The notes beneath the pieces were generated by a model. It was not told the origin of the DNA, searched no databases, and saw nothing but the letters and a program-made list of their open reading frames with translations. Below, in pieces: positions 1 to 5,743 of a stretch of DNA of 6,710 bases (its first letter is position 1; each line of letters opens with the position of its first letter). The translations under genes and the position numbers were made by a program. This stretch comes from Spirochaetia bacterium UBA5550 (GTDB lineage Bacteria > Spirochaetota > UBA4802 > UBA5550): assembly GCA_002425885.1 (NCBI GenBank), contig DINC01000130.1, positions 1,943 through 8,652 on the forward strand, given 5' to 3'.

Positions 1-126
1 AATTTTATAGTGAGGATTTTTGCCAACAGCATCATCAAGAAACATTGCCTGTCCGCCGGTAATCATAAAAACTGTATCAATTTTTTTCTCAGAAAAAAAC
101 TCAAAAATATATTCCGAAATATTCAT
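1..126 (-). CDS. Thiamine-pyrophosphate enzyme, N-terminal fragment (YerE/acetolactate-synthase-like)
   Basis: The first 42 codons of a gene that leaves the window at base 1. The ATG at 126-124 has a strong ribosome site (TGAGGGAGGA, 143-134) eight bases upstream, and the frame is open to the edge. The peptide starts MNISEYIFEFFSEKKIDTVF and continues MITGGQAMFLDDAVGKN. This is the usual start of the TPP-binding (PYR) domain of acetolactate-synthase-like enzymes: an amphipathic helix, a VF(x)ITGG strand and turn, then a helix ending near a conserved glutamate that lies outside the window. The gene begins 17 bases after the aldolase stop, so it is almost certainly co-transcribed with it. Members of this group in sugar clusters, such as YerE, transfer a decarboxylated 2-oxo acid onto a 4-keto sugar. 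That role is inferred from context, since the catalytic part is not visible. It could instead be a true acetolactate synthase or another 2-oxo acid decarboxylase. Confidence 0.8.
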   Translation of the reverse strand, partial: MNISEYIFEFFSEKKIDTVFMITGGQAMFLDDAVGKNPHYKI

Positions 127-133
127 TATTTAA

Positions 134-143
134 TCCTCCCTCA
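134..143 (-). promoter_or_regulatory. Strong ribosome binding site of the TPP enzyme gene
   Basis: On the minus strand this reads TGAGGGAGGA, with GGAGG eight bases or so before the ATG at 126-124. The identical 10-mer precedes the acetaldehyde dehydrogenase gene at 2082-2073, so two of the three genes of the aldolase/TPP group carry the same initiation signal. Confidence 0.7.
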
Positions 144-1193
144 TTAAAGCAATGAAGATAACTGATAGGATATATCAGTATCCTTCAATGGATTGCTTAG
201 CTTCTCTGCTATCTCCACTATCATATCCTCCTGCCCGCCAACGGCTTTACGTTTGCCAAGCTCAATATAAATATCGCGCGGATCCACGTTAAATCTTTCA
301 GCTGCTCTTTGAACATGTACGGCAAAGGCTGAAAAAACTCCGGCTAAGCCGCTTACGATGCTTAAAGAATCTAATCCCTTATCCTTTTCCCCGACAAAAG
401 GTTTTACTATCTCTTCACTGGCATCCAGCATTTTATACAGGTTAATACCCAGTTCGTGTCCGCTTTTTATCATTAAGGCAGCAAATGCTTCCAGCTGACA
501 ATTCCCGGCTCCGGCACCGAACCCACGGGACGTCCCGTCAATAATACTTGCCCCTTCCTCTGCCGCTACATACGCATTTGCAACAGCAAGCCCCAGGTTA
601 TTATGCGGGTGCATTCCAACTTTGATATTCAGCCCTCCATACAGCATTCCGATTCTTTTTTTAACCATTTCCATAGTTAATGCACCGGCTGAATCCATCA
701 GAATAACTCCGTTTGCACCATAACTCTGCATCTTCTGAGCTTCCTCAAGAATACGTTCAGGAGAGGCCATATGACACATCATTAAAACACCATAAACCTC
801 TTTATCCTGTTTTTTAATAAACTCTATATGCTGTCTGGTTGTATCGGCTTCTGTGCAATGGCTCCCTATTTTAAACAGGTCAACGCCCATCTCAATTGCA
901 GGTATAATGTTATCATGAATGGTCCCGAAACCGGGTATCATGTAAACACCCAGCCTGGTTTTATCCAGATTGTCACGTGCAGTTTTGATCATTTCAGAAT
1001 CTGTAAGCTTAGAAAAACCAATCTGCAGAGATGAGGCGCCTAAACCGTTGCCGTGTCCGACAATAATTGTATAAACTCCAGCTGCGTCCATTGCCTGGCA
1101 ATAGTTTTCAATATCATTTTTATCAAATTGATGCCTGTTCGCATGAGAGCCGTCTCTAAGCGTAGAATCAAATAATATAACATGATTATTCAT
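144..1193 (-). CDS. 4-hydroxy-2-oxovalerate aldolase family protein (DmpG/BphI/MhpE-like)
   Basis: A full-length (349 aa) class II pyruvate aldolase of the HMGL-like TIM-barrel family. In characterised members it catalyses, reversibly, 4-hydroxy-2-oxovalerate to pyruvate plus acetaldehyde, with acetaldehyde channelled to or from a partner dehydrogenase. Visible motifs are TLRDGSHANRHQ (R13 and H17 catalytic, D14 metal), HGNGLGASS (47-55), SHCTEAD (111-117), metal ligands H195 and H197 in MHPHNN, GFGAGAGN (224-231) and VGGQEDMIVE near the C-terminus. The partner gene stops one base into this start (TAATG), and a GGAGG sits 7 bases upstream, so the two are coupled as in dmpFG. No catabolic meta-cleavage genes are present. 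The neighbours are CDP-sugar genes, so I infer a biosynthetic role, with the aldolase run in the condensing direction. Oddity: the active-site tyrosine of DmpG/BphI is Phe here (F287), while the facing leucine is Tyr (Y84), which may alter stereochemistry or substrate. Confidence 0.93.
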   Translation of the reverse strand: MNNHVILFDSTLRDGSHANRHQFDKNDIENYCQAMDAAGVYTIIVGHGNGLGASSLQIGFSKLTDSEMIKTARDNLDKTRLGVYMIPGFGTIHDNIIPAIEMGVDLFKIGSHCTEADTTRQHIEFIKKQDKEVYGVLMMCHMASPERILEEAQKMQSYGANGVILMDSAGALTMEMVKKRIGMLYGGLNIKVGMHPHNNLGLAVANAYVAAEEGASIIDGTSRGFGAGAGNCQLEAFAALMIKSGHELGINLYKMLDASEEIVKPFVGEKDKGLDSLSIVSGLAGVFSAFAVHVQRAAERFNVDPRDIYIELGKRKAVGGQEDMIVEIAEKLSNPLKDTDISYQLSSLL

Positions 1194-2068
1194 TACCGCG
1201 CCTCCAGTTTTTCCTGCGCGTATTCCTCTGCAATTTTAATTGCAGCACAGGTGATAATATCTAAATTCCCGGCATATGCAGGGAGAAAATCCCCGGAACC
1301 TAAAACTCCAACCGAGGTTGTTATTCTTCCATTTTCATAAACCGGTTCTAGCAGAACATGATATCCCGGAACGTAATGCTGTATCTGTTTTTCAATCTCG
1401 TGTACTTTGAGCTTGATTCTTTCCATATCAGGATTATCGACTATTGCGTATATGGTGTTGCGCATAGTAATAGGAGGCTCTGCCGGATTTAAAATAATGA
1501 TAGCCTTGGTGTTTTTAACTCCGGAAAAATGTGCCAATGCCTCTTTTGTTGTCTGGGTAAATTCATCAATATTATTTCTTGTGCCGATTCCGGCAGACTT
1601 TGAAGCGATCGTTGCCGCAATCTCAATATAGCTTGTTTCAGGGTGTACCTGTGAAATCGCGTATGCGATGGGCACAGATGCCTGACCACCACAGGTAACC
1701 AGGTTAACATTTTCTTCGGAGATACACTCCTTGAGATTGATTACCGGTACACACATCTTACCAATCCGAGCCGGGGTAAGGTCCAGGGTGAATTTCCCTA
1801 AAGATTTCAAAATAGGGGCATTGTAAATATGAGTTTGTGCTGAAGTAGCATCAAAAACAATCTCGCAGCAGCCGGGGTTCTCCTCTATTGCCTGTATTGA
1901 ATTGCATGACCAGGGAATTCCCATCTCTTTTGCCAGCCGTATGCCCGGTGAATCAGGATTTACACCTGTAAACATGGAACATTCCAGAAATTCAGACTTT
2001 TTTATCTTCATCAATAAATCGGAACCAATATTTCCTGTCCCGATTATTGCAACTTTAATTCTTTTCAA
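1193..2068 (-). CDS. Acetaldehyde dehydrogenase (acylating), DmpF/MhpF-like
   Basis: Interconverts acetaldehyde, CoA and NAD+ with acetyl-CoA and NADH, in a complex with the aldolase encoded next. The protein (291 aa) begins with the Rossmann motif VAIIGTGNIGSDL (7-19). It keeps FDATSA (72-77), DLTPARIG (96-103), the catalytic cysteine C126 in VTCGGQA, SKSAGIGTRNNIDEFT (156-171), NPAEPP (194-199) and LPAYAGNLDI (262-271). It is about 20 residues shorter than DmpF. The gap lies around 240-258, where the insert before the last sheet is trimmed, and no motif is lost. The start is TTG at 2068-2066, chosen because it puts the Rossmann motif at the family's usual position and follows a strong GGGAGGAG; no ATG is available upstream in frame. 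The gene follows gtrA by 22 bases and overlaps the aldolase start by one base. Here it may run in reverse, reducing acetyl-CoA to acetaldehyde for the aldolase, which is an inference from the sugar-cluster context. Confidence 0.93.
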   Translation of the reverse strand: MKRIKVAIIGTGNIGSDLLMKIKKSEFLECSMFTGVNPDSPGIRLAKEMGIPWSCNSIQAIEENPGCCEIVFDATSAQTHIYNAPILKSLGKFTLDLTPARIGKMCVPVINLKECISEENVNLVTCGGQASVPIAYAISQVHPETSYIEIAATIASKSAGIGTRNNIDEFTQTTKEALAHFSGVKNTKAIIILNPAEPPITMRNTIYAIVDNPDMERIKLKVHEIEKQIQHYVPGYHVLLEPVYENGRITTSVGVLGSGDFLPAYAGNLDIITCAAIKIAEEYAQEKLEAR

Positions 2069-2072
2069 AAAC

Positions 2073-2082
2073 TCCTCCCTCA
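2073..2082 (-). promoter_or_regulatory. Ribosome binding site deciding a TTG start
   Basis: The minus strand reads TGAGGGAGGA, then GTTT, then TTG (2068-2066). GGAGG lies about 5 bases before the TTG. The site fixes the non-ATG start of the acetaldehyde dehydrogenase gene, and it is the same 10-mer as at 143-134. Confidence 0.7.
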
Positions 2083-2090
2083 GAGTACTT

Positions 2091-2480
2091 CTATTTAAAT
2101 GCCCAGAATTTATTCAGTAAAAAATTTAAAGGCACGGTAATAACCAGGTTTATCAAGGGAGCAACCCACTCCGAAATATGCAGATACTGAACCATGATAA
2201 TAAGGAGTATCGTTGCCAGAAGAAGCGTTACACCGTAAGCAATAAAAGTTTTAATCAAAGGCTTAAAATGGCTTTCATCACTTTTATTGAAAACATATCT
2301 ATTATTCCAATAATAAGAATTGAGTACACCGGCTATAAAACCAACTGTGTTCCCCGCTATATACAATGTTACACTGATATAAATGAAGATGTAATAAATC
2401 CCCAGTCCTATCACCGTGTTGAGGACGCCTACAATTCCGAATTTAACGAATTGTAATCCTGTATCTGTTATCCTGTTCAT
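2091..2480 (-). CDS. GtrA-family membrane protein
   Basis: A 129-residue hydrophobic protein with four predicted membrane helices at about 10-30, 37-57, 76-97 and 104-124. The layout and signature residues fit the GtrA family: FVKFGIVGVLNT in helix 1, NSYYWNNRYVFN (54-65) after helix 2, and a matching LNFLLNKFWAFK at the C-terminus. The paired N-x-(K/R)-(Y/F)-x-F ends of the two halves are typical. GtrA proteins are thought to help flip or handle polyprenyl-linked sugars at the inner membrane during O-antigen or teichoic-acid glycosylation. The ATG overlaps the rfbH stop by four bases (ATGA), so translation is probably coupled. Its position between the CDP-sugar enzymes and the aldolase group suggests it serves a sugar made by this cluster, perhaps as a lipid-linked side-branch donor. 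The substrate cannot be read from sequence. Confidence 0.85.
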   Translation of the reverse strand: MNRITDTGLQFVKFGIVGVLNTVIGLGIYYIFIYISVTLYIAGNTVGFIAGVLNSYYWNNRYVFNKSDESHFKPLIKTFIAYGVTLLLATILLIIMVQYLHISEWVAPLINLVITVPLNFLLNKFWAFK

Positions 2481-4096
2481 TTCTGAGCGGCCTCAATAAT
2501 AGTCAGCACCATAAAATCAATAGCTTCATCTTTCATTCCGGGATAAAGCCCTATCCAGAAGCTGTCATTCATGATTTTATCAGTATTCCTTAAATCTCCA
2601 ACAACCCTGAAGTCAATCCCTGCTTTCATTTCATCAAAGCAGGGATGCCTTGTAATATTTCCCGCAAAGAGATTGCGTGTCTGAATGTTACTGTTTTCAA
2701 GATGCTCAACTATCTGATTCCGGGTAAATTTTACACCGTCTCTTAAAGTTATAAGAAATCCGAACCAGCTGGGGTCGCTCCCTTCAGTAGCTTTGGGGAG
2801 TATAAACTTATCCTCAACAGGTTTTAATCCATTATATAACTTCTGAAAGTTCTCTTTTCTCTTCTTAACAAAAGAGGGGAATTTTTCCAGCTGGGCGCAA
2901 CCGACAGCTGCCTGCATATCTGTAGCCTTCAGGTTATACCCGAAGTGACTGTAAACATATTTATGATCATACCCGAATGGAAGGGTCCCATACTGCCCGG
3001 AAAAACGGTGCTTGCATGTGTTGTCCTTCCCGCTGTCACACCAGCAGTCGCGTCCCCAGTCCCTCATTGAAAGCATGATTTTTTTCAGGGTAGGGTTATC
3101 AGTGTAAACCGCTCCCCCTTCACCCATTGTCATATGGTGGGGAGGGTAGAAACTTGATGTTCCGATATCACCCCATGTGCCTGTGAATTTCCCTTTATAC
3201 TTTGAACCCAGTGCGTCACAGTTATCTTCAATAAGAAAGAGGTTATTTTTTTTACAGAAGTCACTGACAGCTTCAAGGTTGAAGGGATTACCTAATGTAT
3301 GAGCTATCATTACAGCTTTTGTTTTAGGAGAGAGTGCCTTCTCGAGTAGTGATACATCAATATTGAATGTCTCAAGCTCTACATCAACAAACACAGGTAC
3401 AGCTCCGTACTGAATTACAGGCGCAACAGTTGTGGGAAATCCCGCTGCAACAGTAATTACCTCATCTCCCCGTTTCACAGCTCTATCTTTCAGGAGAGGG
3501 GAGGTGAGAGTCATGAATGCCAGAAGATTTGCTGATGACCCGGAATTCACCAGAAATGCGTACTTTACTCCGAGATATTCAGCAAGTTTTTTCTCGAATT
3601 CCTCTGAATACCTGCCGTAAGTGAGCCAGAATTCAAGGGATGAGTCAACAAGGTTAAGCATCTCATTGTGATCAAATACACGGCCTGCATAGTTAATGCG
3701 GCTTTTCCCGGGGGTGAAATTTACGGGCTGATTATGGATTGATGTGTAATAATTTTTAACTGTGAGGTGTGACCATATCTTCAGCGCTTTTTCAATGGCA
3801 GATTTGTTAAGTCGTGCTACATTGCTTCTTGCTATTAAACTGTTTGAAACTGAAATAATTTTATCAAGACGCACAAGGCTTTCTCTGTTTAATACGCCTG
3901 TTTCCAGGTCTTCACCTCTGATTGTCAGCGCGTAATCGCTCCAGGCGTAGTTGTCAATTTCAGAGGTTATATAAGCCGCAAGAAGATCTCTATGCAGATC
4001 ATCTTCATCTGATATAATTAACGCGGGCCTTACTTTTGAGCCTGCGTTGTTGCTGTATGGAAATGAAATAAGGACAATCTCACCAACGCGGCTCAT
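2477..4096 (-). CDS. rfbH: MazF/PemK-like toxin domain fused to RfbH (CDP-4-keto-6-deoxyglucose 3-dehydratase, E1)
   Basis: One 539-residue frame with two families. Residues 1-110 are a complete MazF/PemK-type endoribonuclease domain: GEIVLISFPYS, then GSKVRPALIIS with R23, then YITSEI with T44, the positions of the catalytic Arg and Thr of B. subtilis MazF. Residues about 111-539 are RfbH (normally about 437 aa), lacking only about ten N-terminal residues: PGKSRINYAGRVFD (129-142), NSGSSANLL, VITVAAGFPTTV and AHTLGNPF. The aminotransferase lysine is replaced by H320 (PHHMTMGEGG), the hallmark of this dehydratase, and the [2Fe-2S] cysteines C293, C351, C353 and C361 fit C-X57-C-X1-C-X7-C exactly. 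E1 forms CDP-4-keto-3,6-dideoxyglucose with a reductase (E3) not seen here. Codons 90-145 contain no in-frame ATG, GTG or TTG, so RfbH has no start of its own. The gene overlaps the antitoxin-like gene and gtrA by four bases each. Whether the toxin half is active is unknown. Confidence 0.92.
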   Translation of the reverse strand: MSRVGEIVLISFPYSNNAGSKVRPALIISDEDDLHRDLLAAYITSEIDNYAWSDYALTIRGEDLETGVLNRESLVRLDKIISVSNSLIARSNVARLNKSAIEKALKIWSHLTVKNYYTSIHNQPVNFTPGKSRINYAGRVFDHNEMLNLVDSSLEFWLTYGRYSEEFEKKLAEYLGVKYAFLVNSGSSANLLAFMTLTSPLLKDRAVKRGDEVITVAAGFPTTVAPVIQYGAVPVFVDVELETFNIDVSLLEKALSPKTKAVMIAHTLGNPFNLEAVSDFCKKNNLFLIEDNCDALGSKYKGKFTGTWGDIGTSSFYPPHHMTMGEGGAVYTDNPTLKKIMLSMRDWGRDCWCDSGKDNTCKHRFSGQYGTLPFGYDHKYVYSHFGYNLKATDMQAAVGCAQLEKFPSFVKKRKENFQKLYNGLKPVEDKFILPKATEGSDPSWFGFLITLRDGVKFTRNQIVEHLENSNIQTRNLFAGNITRHPCFDEMKAGIDFRVVGDLRNTDKIMNDSFWIGLYPGMKDEAIDFMVLTIIEAAQK

Positions 4097-4362
4097 GCTT
4101 TTTTCTCCTTCAATCCGAAAACTTCATCCCAGTCTACATTCCTGTCATCTTCTGTGTCAAAAAAACTCTGCAGGCCGGTGAGCTGGAAGTCCTTTAAACT
4201 GTCCGGTGTTTCACGGAAATATTTTTCCACAGGATTATCTGATCCGGATACCGGTTCATCAGGTATAATTACTATATTTAATTTCGCACGGTGTATCTCC
4301 GGCGGTATCGGTTCTAACAGTTCAATTTTTCCGTCATTATATTGTGCTTTTATAGCTATCAT
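4093..4362 (-). CDS. Small antitoxin-like protein paired with the MazF-like domain
   Basis: An 89-residue acidic protein directly upstream of the toxin-rfbH fusion, overlapping it by four bases (ATGA), as toxin and antitoxin genes often do. The N-terminus, MIAIKAQYNDGKIELLEPIP, has the short beta-strand pattern (A-x-Y-x-x-G-x-I-x-L-L-E-P) seen in DUF104/AF2212-like and related small antitoxins. The middle is polar and probably disordered. The acidic C-terminus, SFFDTEDDRNVDWDEVFGLK (66-85), looks like a segment that wraps a partner protein. The ATG at 4362-4360 has a GGAGA ribosome site 5 bases upstream. I recognise it as the sort of protein found beside PemK/MazF toxins but cannot name its family with certainty. 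Its job here is inferred from position: to neutralise the toxin half of the fusion. No helix-turn-helix or other clear DNA-binding motif is visible. Confidence 0.65.
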   Translation of the reverse strand: MIAIKAQYNDGKIELLEPIPPEIHRAKLNIVIIPDEPVSGSDNPVEKYFRETPDSLKDFQLTGLQSFFDTEDDRNVDWDEVFGLKEKKA

Positions 4363-4386
4363 TCAATTCTCCAGGTTTTTTGAGTT

Positions 4387-4416
4387 TCTGTGAAAATCTG
4401 TGTTCATCTGTGTTAA
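4387..4416. repeat. Three tandem decamers (TCTGTG + 4)
   Basis: On the plus strand three units follow without gap: TCTGTGAAAA, TCTGTGTTCA and TCTGTGTTAA. They lie in the untranslated leader just before the antitoxin-like gene. This periodic text resembles low-complexity intergenic sequence that I recall from many environmental bacterial genomes. No coding or known regulatory role is evident. Confidence 0.6.
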
Positions 4417-4462
4417 AAAATGTTCCTCTTTTTTTAATGCTTTGATAACCTGTATTTATTAA

Positions 4463-4570
4463 CCTCTCCTTGGTGTCTCAGCGGCTTAGGGAGATAAAAA
4501 ATTTAATCTCTGTGTCCTCCGTGTCTCCAGCGAAGCGGGTGTTAAATAAATAATCCATATCGCTACGGAG
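4463..4570. repeat. Dispersed-repeat-like intergenic element
   Basis: This non-coding stretch is built from short related words: TTGGTGTCTCAGCGG, CTCTGTGTCCTCCGTGTCTCC and CGCTACGGAGAAAC. Such 'CTGTGTCTCCGTGT' text is, from memory, common as multi-copy intergenic sequence in diverse bacterial genomes. A single window cannot show copy number. With the flanking bases (4363-4640) it forms the only gene-free gap inside the operon, lying between rfbG and the antitoxin-like gene. Confidence 0.45.
4517..4570. repeat. Imperfect inverted repeat (possible hairpin in the leader)
   Basis: The left arm is CTCCGT (4517-4522) plus AGCGA (4529-4533), interrupted by GTCTCC. The right arm is TCGCTACGGAG (4560-4570), the exact reverse complement of the two joined parts. 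The transcript could form a stem of 5 + 6 pairs with a 6-base bulge and a 26-base loop. No U-run follows on the minus strand, so it is not a typical terminator. Confidence 0.45.
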
Positions 4571-4594
4571 AAACTATAAGTATTTACAGATAAA

Positions 4595-4623
4595 ATCATA
4601 GTGCCACTCTAATCAATAGTCAA
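4595..4623 (-). promoter_or_regulatory. Sigma70-like promoter for the antitoxin/toxin-rfbH half of the operon
   Basis: The minus strand reads TTGACT (4623-4618), a 17-base spacer, then TATGAT (4600-4595). Each box matches the consensus at five of six positions, and the spacing is ideal. It begins 18 bases past the rfbG stop, so transcription would start near 4588 and give a leader of about 225 bases containing the repeats. This would make the antitoxin, toxin-rfbH and later genes partly independent of the rfbF promoter. The call rests on the sequence match only. Confidence 0.6.
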
Positions 4624-4640
4624 TCTGAATGATGCAATAT

Positions 4641-5738
4641 CTACACCGTCCATGCAATTATTCTTCTGCATGCTTCATCTGTATATTCAGAAAGCTGTTC
4701 TTCACTTGTAATTTTTTTATTATCATAATACTCTCTGTACCACTCCGCTGTTTTTGCAAAGGTCTCATTTGTATTCCAGATACCCTTCCACTTCAGCTTC
4801 ATATGGGCCTTCGAACAGTCGAGTTTCAGAAGATTCGCCTCATGAGGGTTGCTGCTGTCAGGCTGGAGTCTGTAGTTCACTTTATCCCATGATTTTTTTA
4901 TCGATTCAACAACGCGGTGAACAGTGATTGCCTCTTCATCCGTAGGGCCGAAATTCCATGCTTCGGCAAATTCAGTATTTCCTTCGAGGAGTTTTTGTCC
5001 CAACATGAGGTATCCGCCAAGCGGCTCAAGCACATGCTGCCATGGGCGGGTTGACTCAGGGGAGCGGATAATAACCTCTTCCCCCCTGTCTGTTGCTTTC
5101 ATTATATCAGGGATAAGCCTGTCCTCAGACCAGTCCCCTCCGCCGATGACGTTCCCCGCTCTTACACTTGCCAGAAGTATATTATGCTCTTTCCCGAATT
5201 TATCTATGTTGAAAAAAGAATTTCTGTATGCAGATGTCACAAGCTCTGCACACCCCTTGGATGCGCTATATGGATCATGGCCCCCCATGGGATCGTTCTC
5301 CCGGTACCCCCAGACCCACTCCCTGTTCTCGTAGCATTTATCAGTTGTTATGTTTACAATGGCTTTAAGAGATTCAATCCCCCTGCATGCATTGAGGAGG
5401 TTTACTGTTCCCATGACATTTGTTTCGAATGTTTCCCGCGGTTCCCTGTATGACAGCCTCACAAGGGGCTGTGCTGCCATGTGAATAACTATATCAGGGT
5501 TGAATGACTTTATCGCGCTGCTGAGTCTGTCATAATTCCTGATGTCATCTATGGTTTCATTAACTTTAAGCCCAAGCAGTTTGTAGTGTGACGGTGTATA
5601 TGCAGGCTCAAGAGCATAGCCATAGACCTCTGCTCCCAGTTGCTTAAGCCAGAGCGCCATCCATGATCCTTTAAACCCCGTATGGCCGGTGAGGAAAACT
5701 TTTTTATCTTTATATATCCCGCTGAAAAGATTTTTCAA
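4641..5738 (-). CDS. rfbG: CDP-glucose 4,6-dehydratase
   Basis: Converts CDP-glucose to CDP-4-keto-6-deoxyglucose with a bound NAD+, the second step of CDP-3,6-dideoxyhexose synthesis in the cytosol. The 365-residue protein is a full-length extended short-chain dehydrogenase. It has the Rossmann motif TGHTGFKGSW (17-26), the early HMAAQPLVR (86-94), the TTDKCYEN active-site stretch (131-138), and the catalytic Y157-xxx-K161 pair in YSASKGCAE. It also has RAGNVIGGGDW (193-203), and RPWQHVLEPLGGY (231-243) typical of this subfamily. The start is TTG at 5738-5736, which puts the glycine motif at the usual distance; no in-frame ATG or GTG lies in the short gap. Its ribosome site covers the rfbF stop codon, so the two genes are translationally linked. 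RfbH normally follows directly; here a 278-base gap and the toxin-antitoxin genes intervene. Confidence 0.96.
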   Translation of the reverse strand: MKNLFSGIYKDKKVFLTGHTGFKGSWMALWLKQLGAEVYGYALEPAYTPSHYKLLGLKVNETIDDIRNYDRLSSAIKSFNPDIVIHMAAQPLVRLSYREPRETFETNVMGTVNLLNACRGIESLKAIVNITTDKCYENREWVWGYRENDPMGGHDPYSASKGCAELVTSAYRNSFFNIDKFGKEHNILLASVRAGNVIGGGDWSEDRLIPDIMKATDRGEEVIIRSPESTRPWQHVLEPLGGYLMLGQKLLEGNTEFAEAWNFGPTDEEAITVHRVVESIKKSWDKVNYRLQPDSSNPHEANLLKLDCSKAHMKLKWKGIWNTNETFAKTAEWYREYYDNKKITSEEQLSEYTDEACRRIIAWTV

Positions 5739-5743
5739 GCAAA

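Noticed and set aside
1407..1710. Plus- and minus-strand alternative frames inside the acetaldehyde dehydrogenase gene
   Set aside because: They are shadows of a gene whose full set of family motifs is intact in its own frame.
3721..3780. Frameshift or lost stop at the toxin-RfbH junction
   Set aside because: A TAA occurs in another frame just at the junction (AGT TAA), but both domains align well in the same frame with no gap, so there is no positive evidence for a sequencing error or pseudogene.
4465..4493. TCTCC...GGAGA hairpin as a terminator between rfbG and the antitoxin-like gene
   Set aside because: The arms are only five bases with a long loop and no U-run on the transcribed strand, so termination is not supported.
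4478..4558. 26-codon minus-strand frame (ATG at 4558, TGA at 4480-4478) in the leader of the antitoxin-like gene
   Set aside because: No ribosome site precedes it and it lies wholly inside repeat-like text. It looks like a chance open frame, not a leader peptide.
4924..5334. 136-codon plus-strand frame
   Set aside because: It lies entirely within rfbG on the other strand, and its translation is rich in Ser/Pro with no family resemblance.
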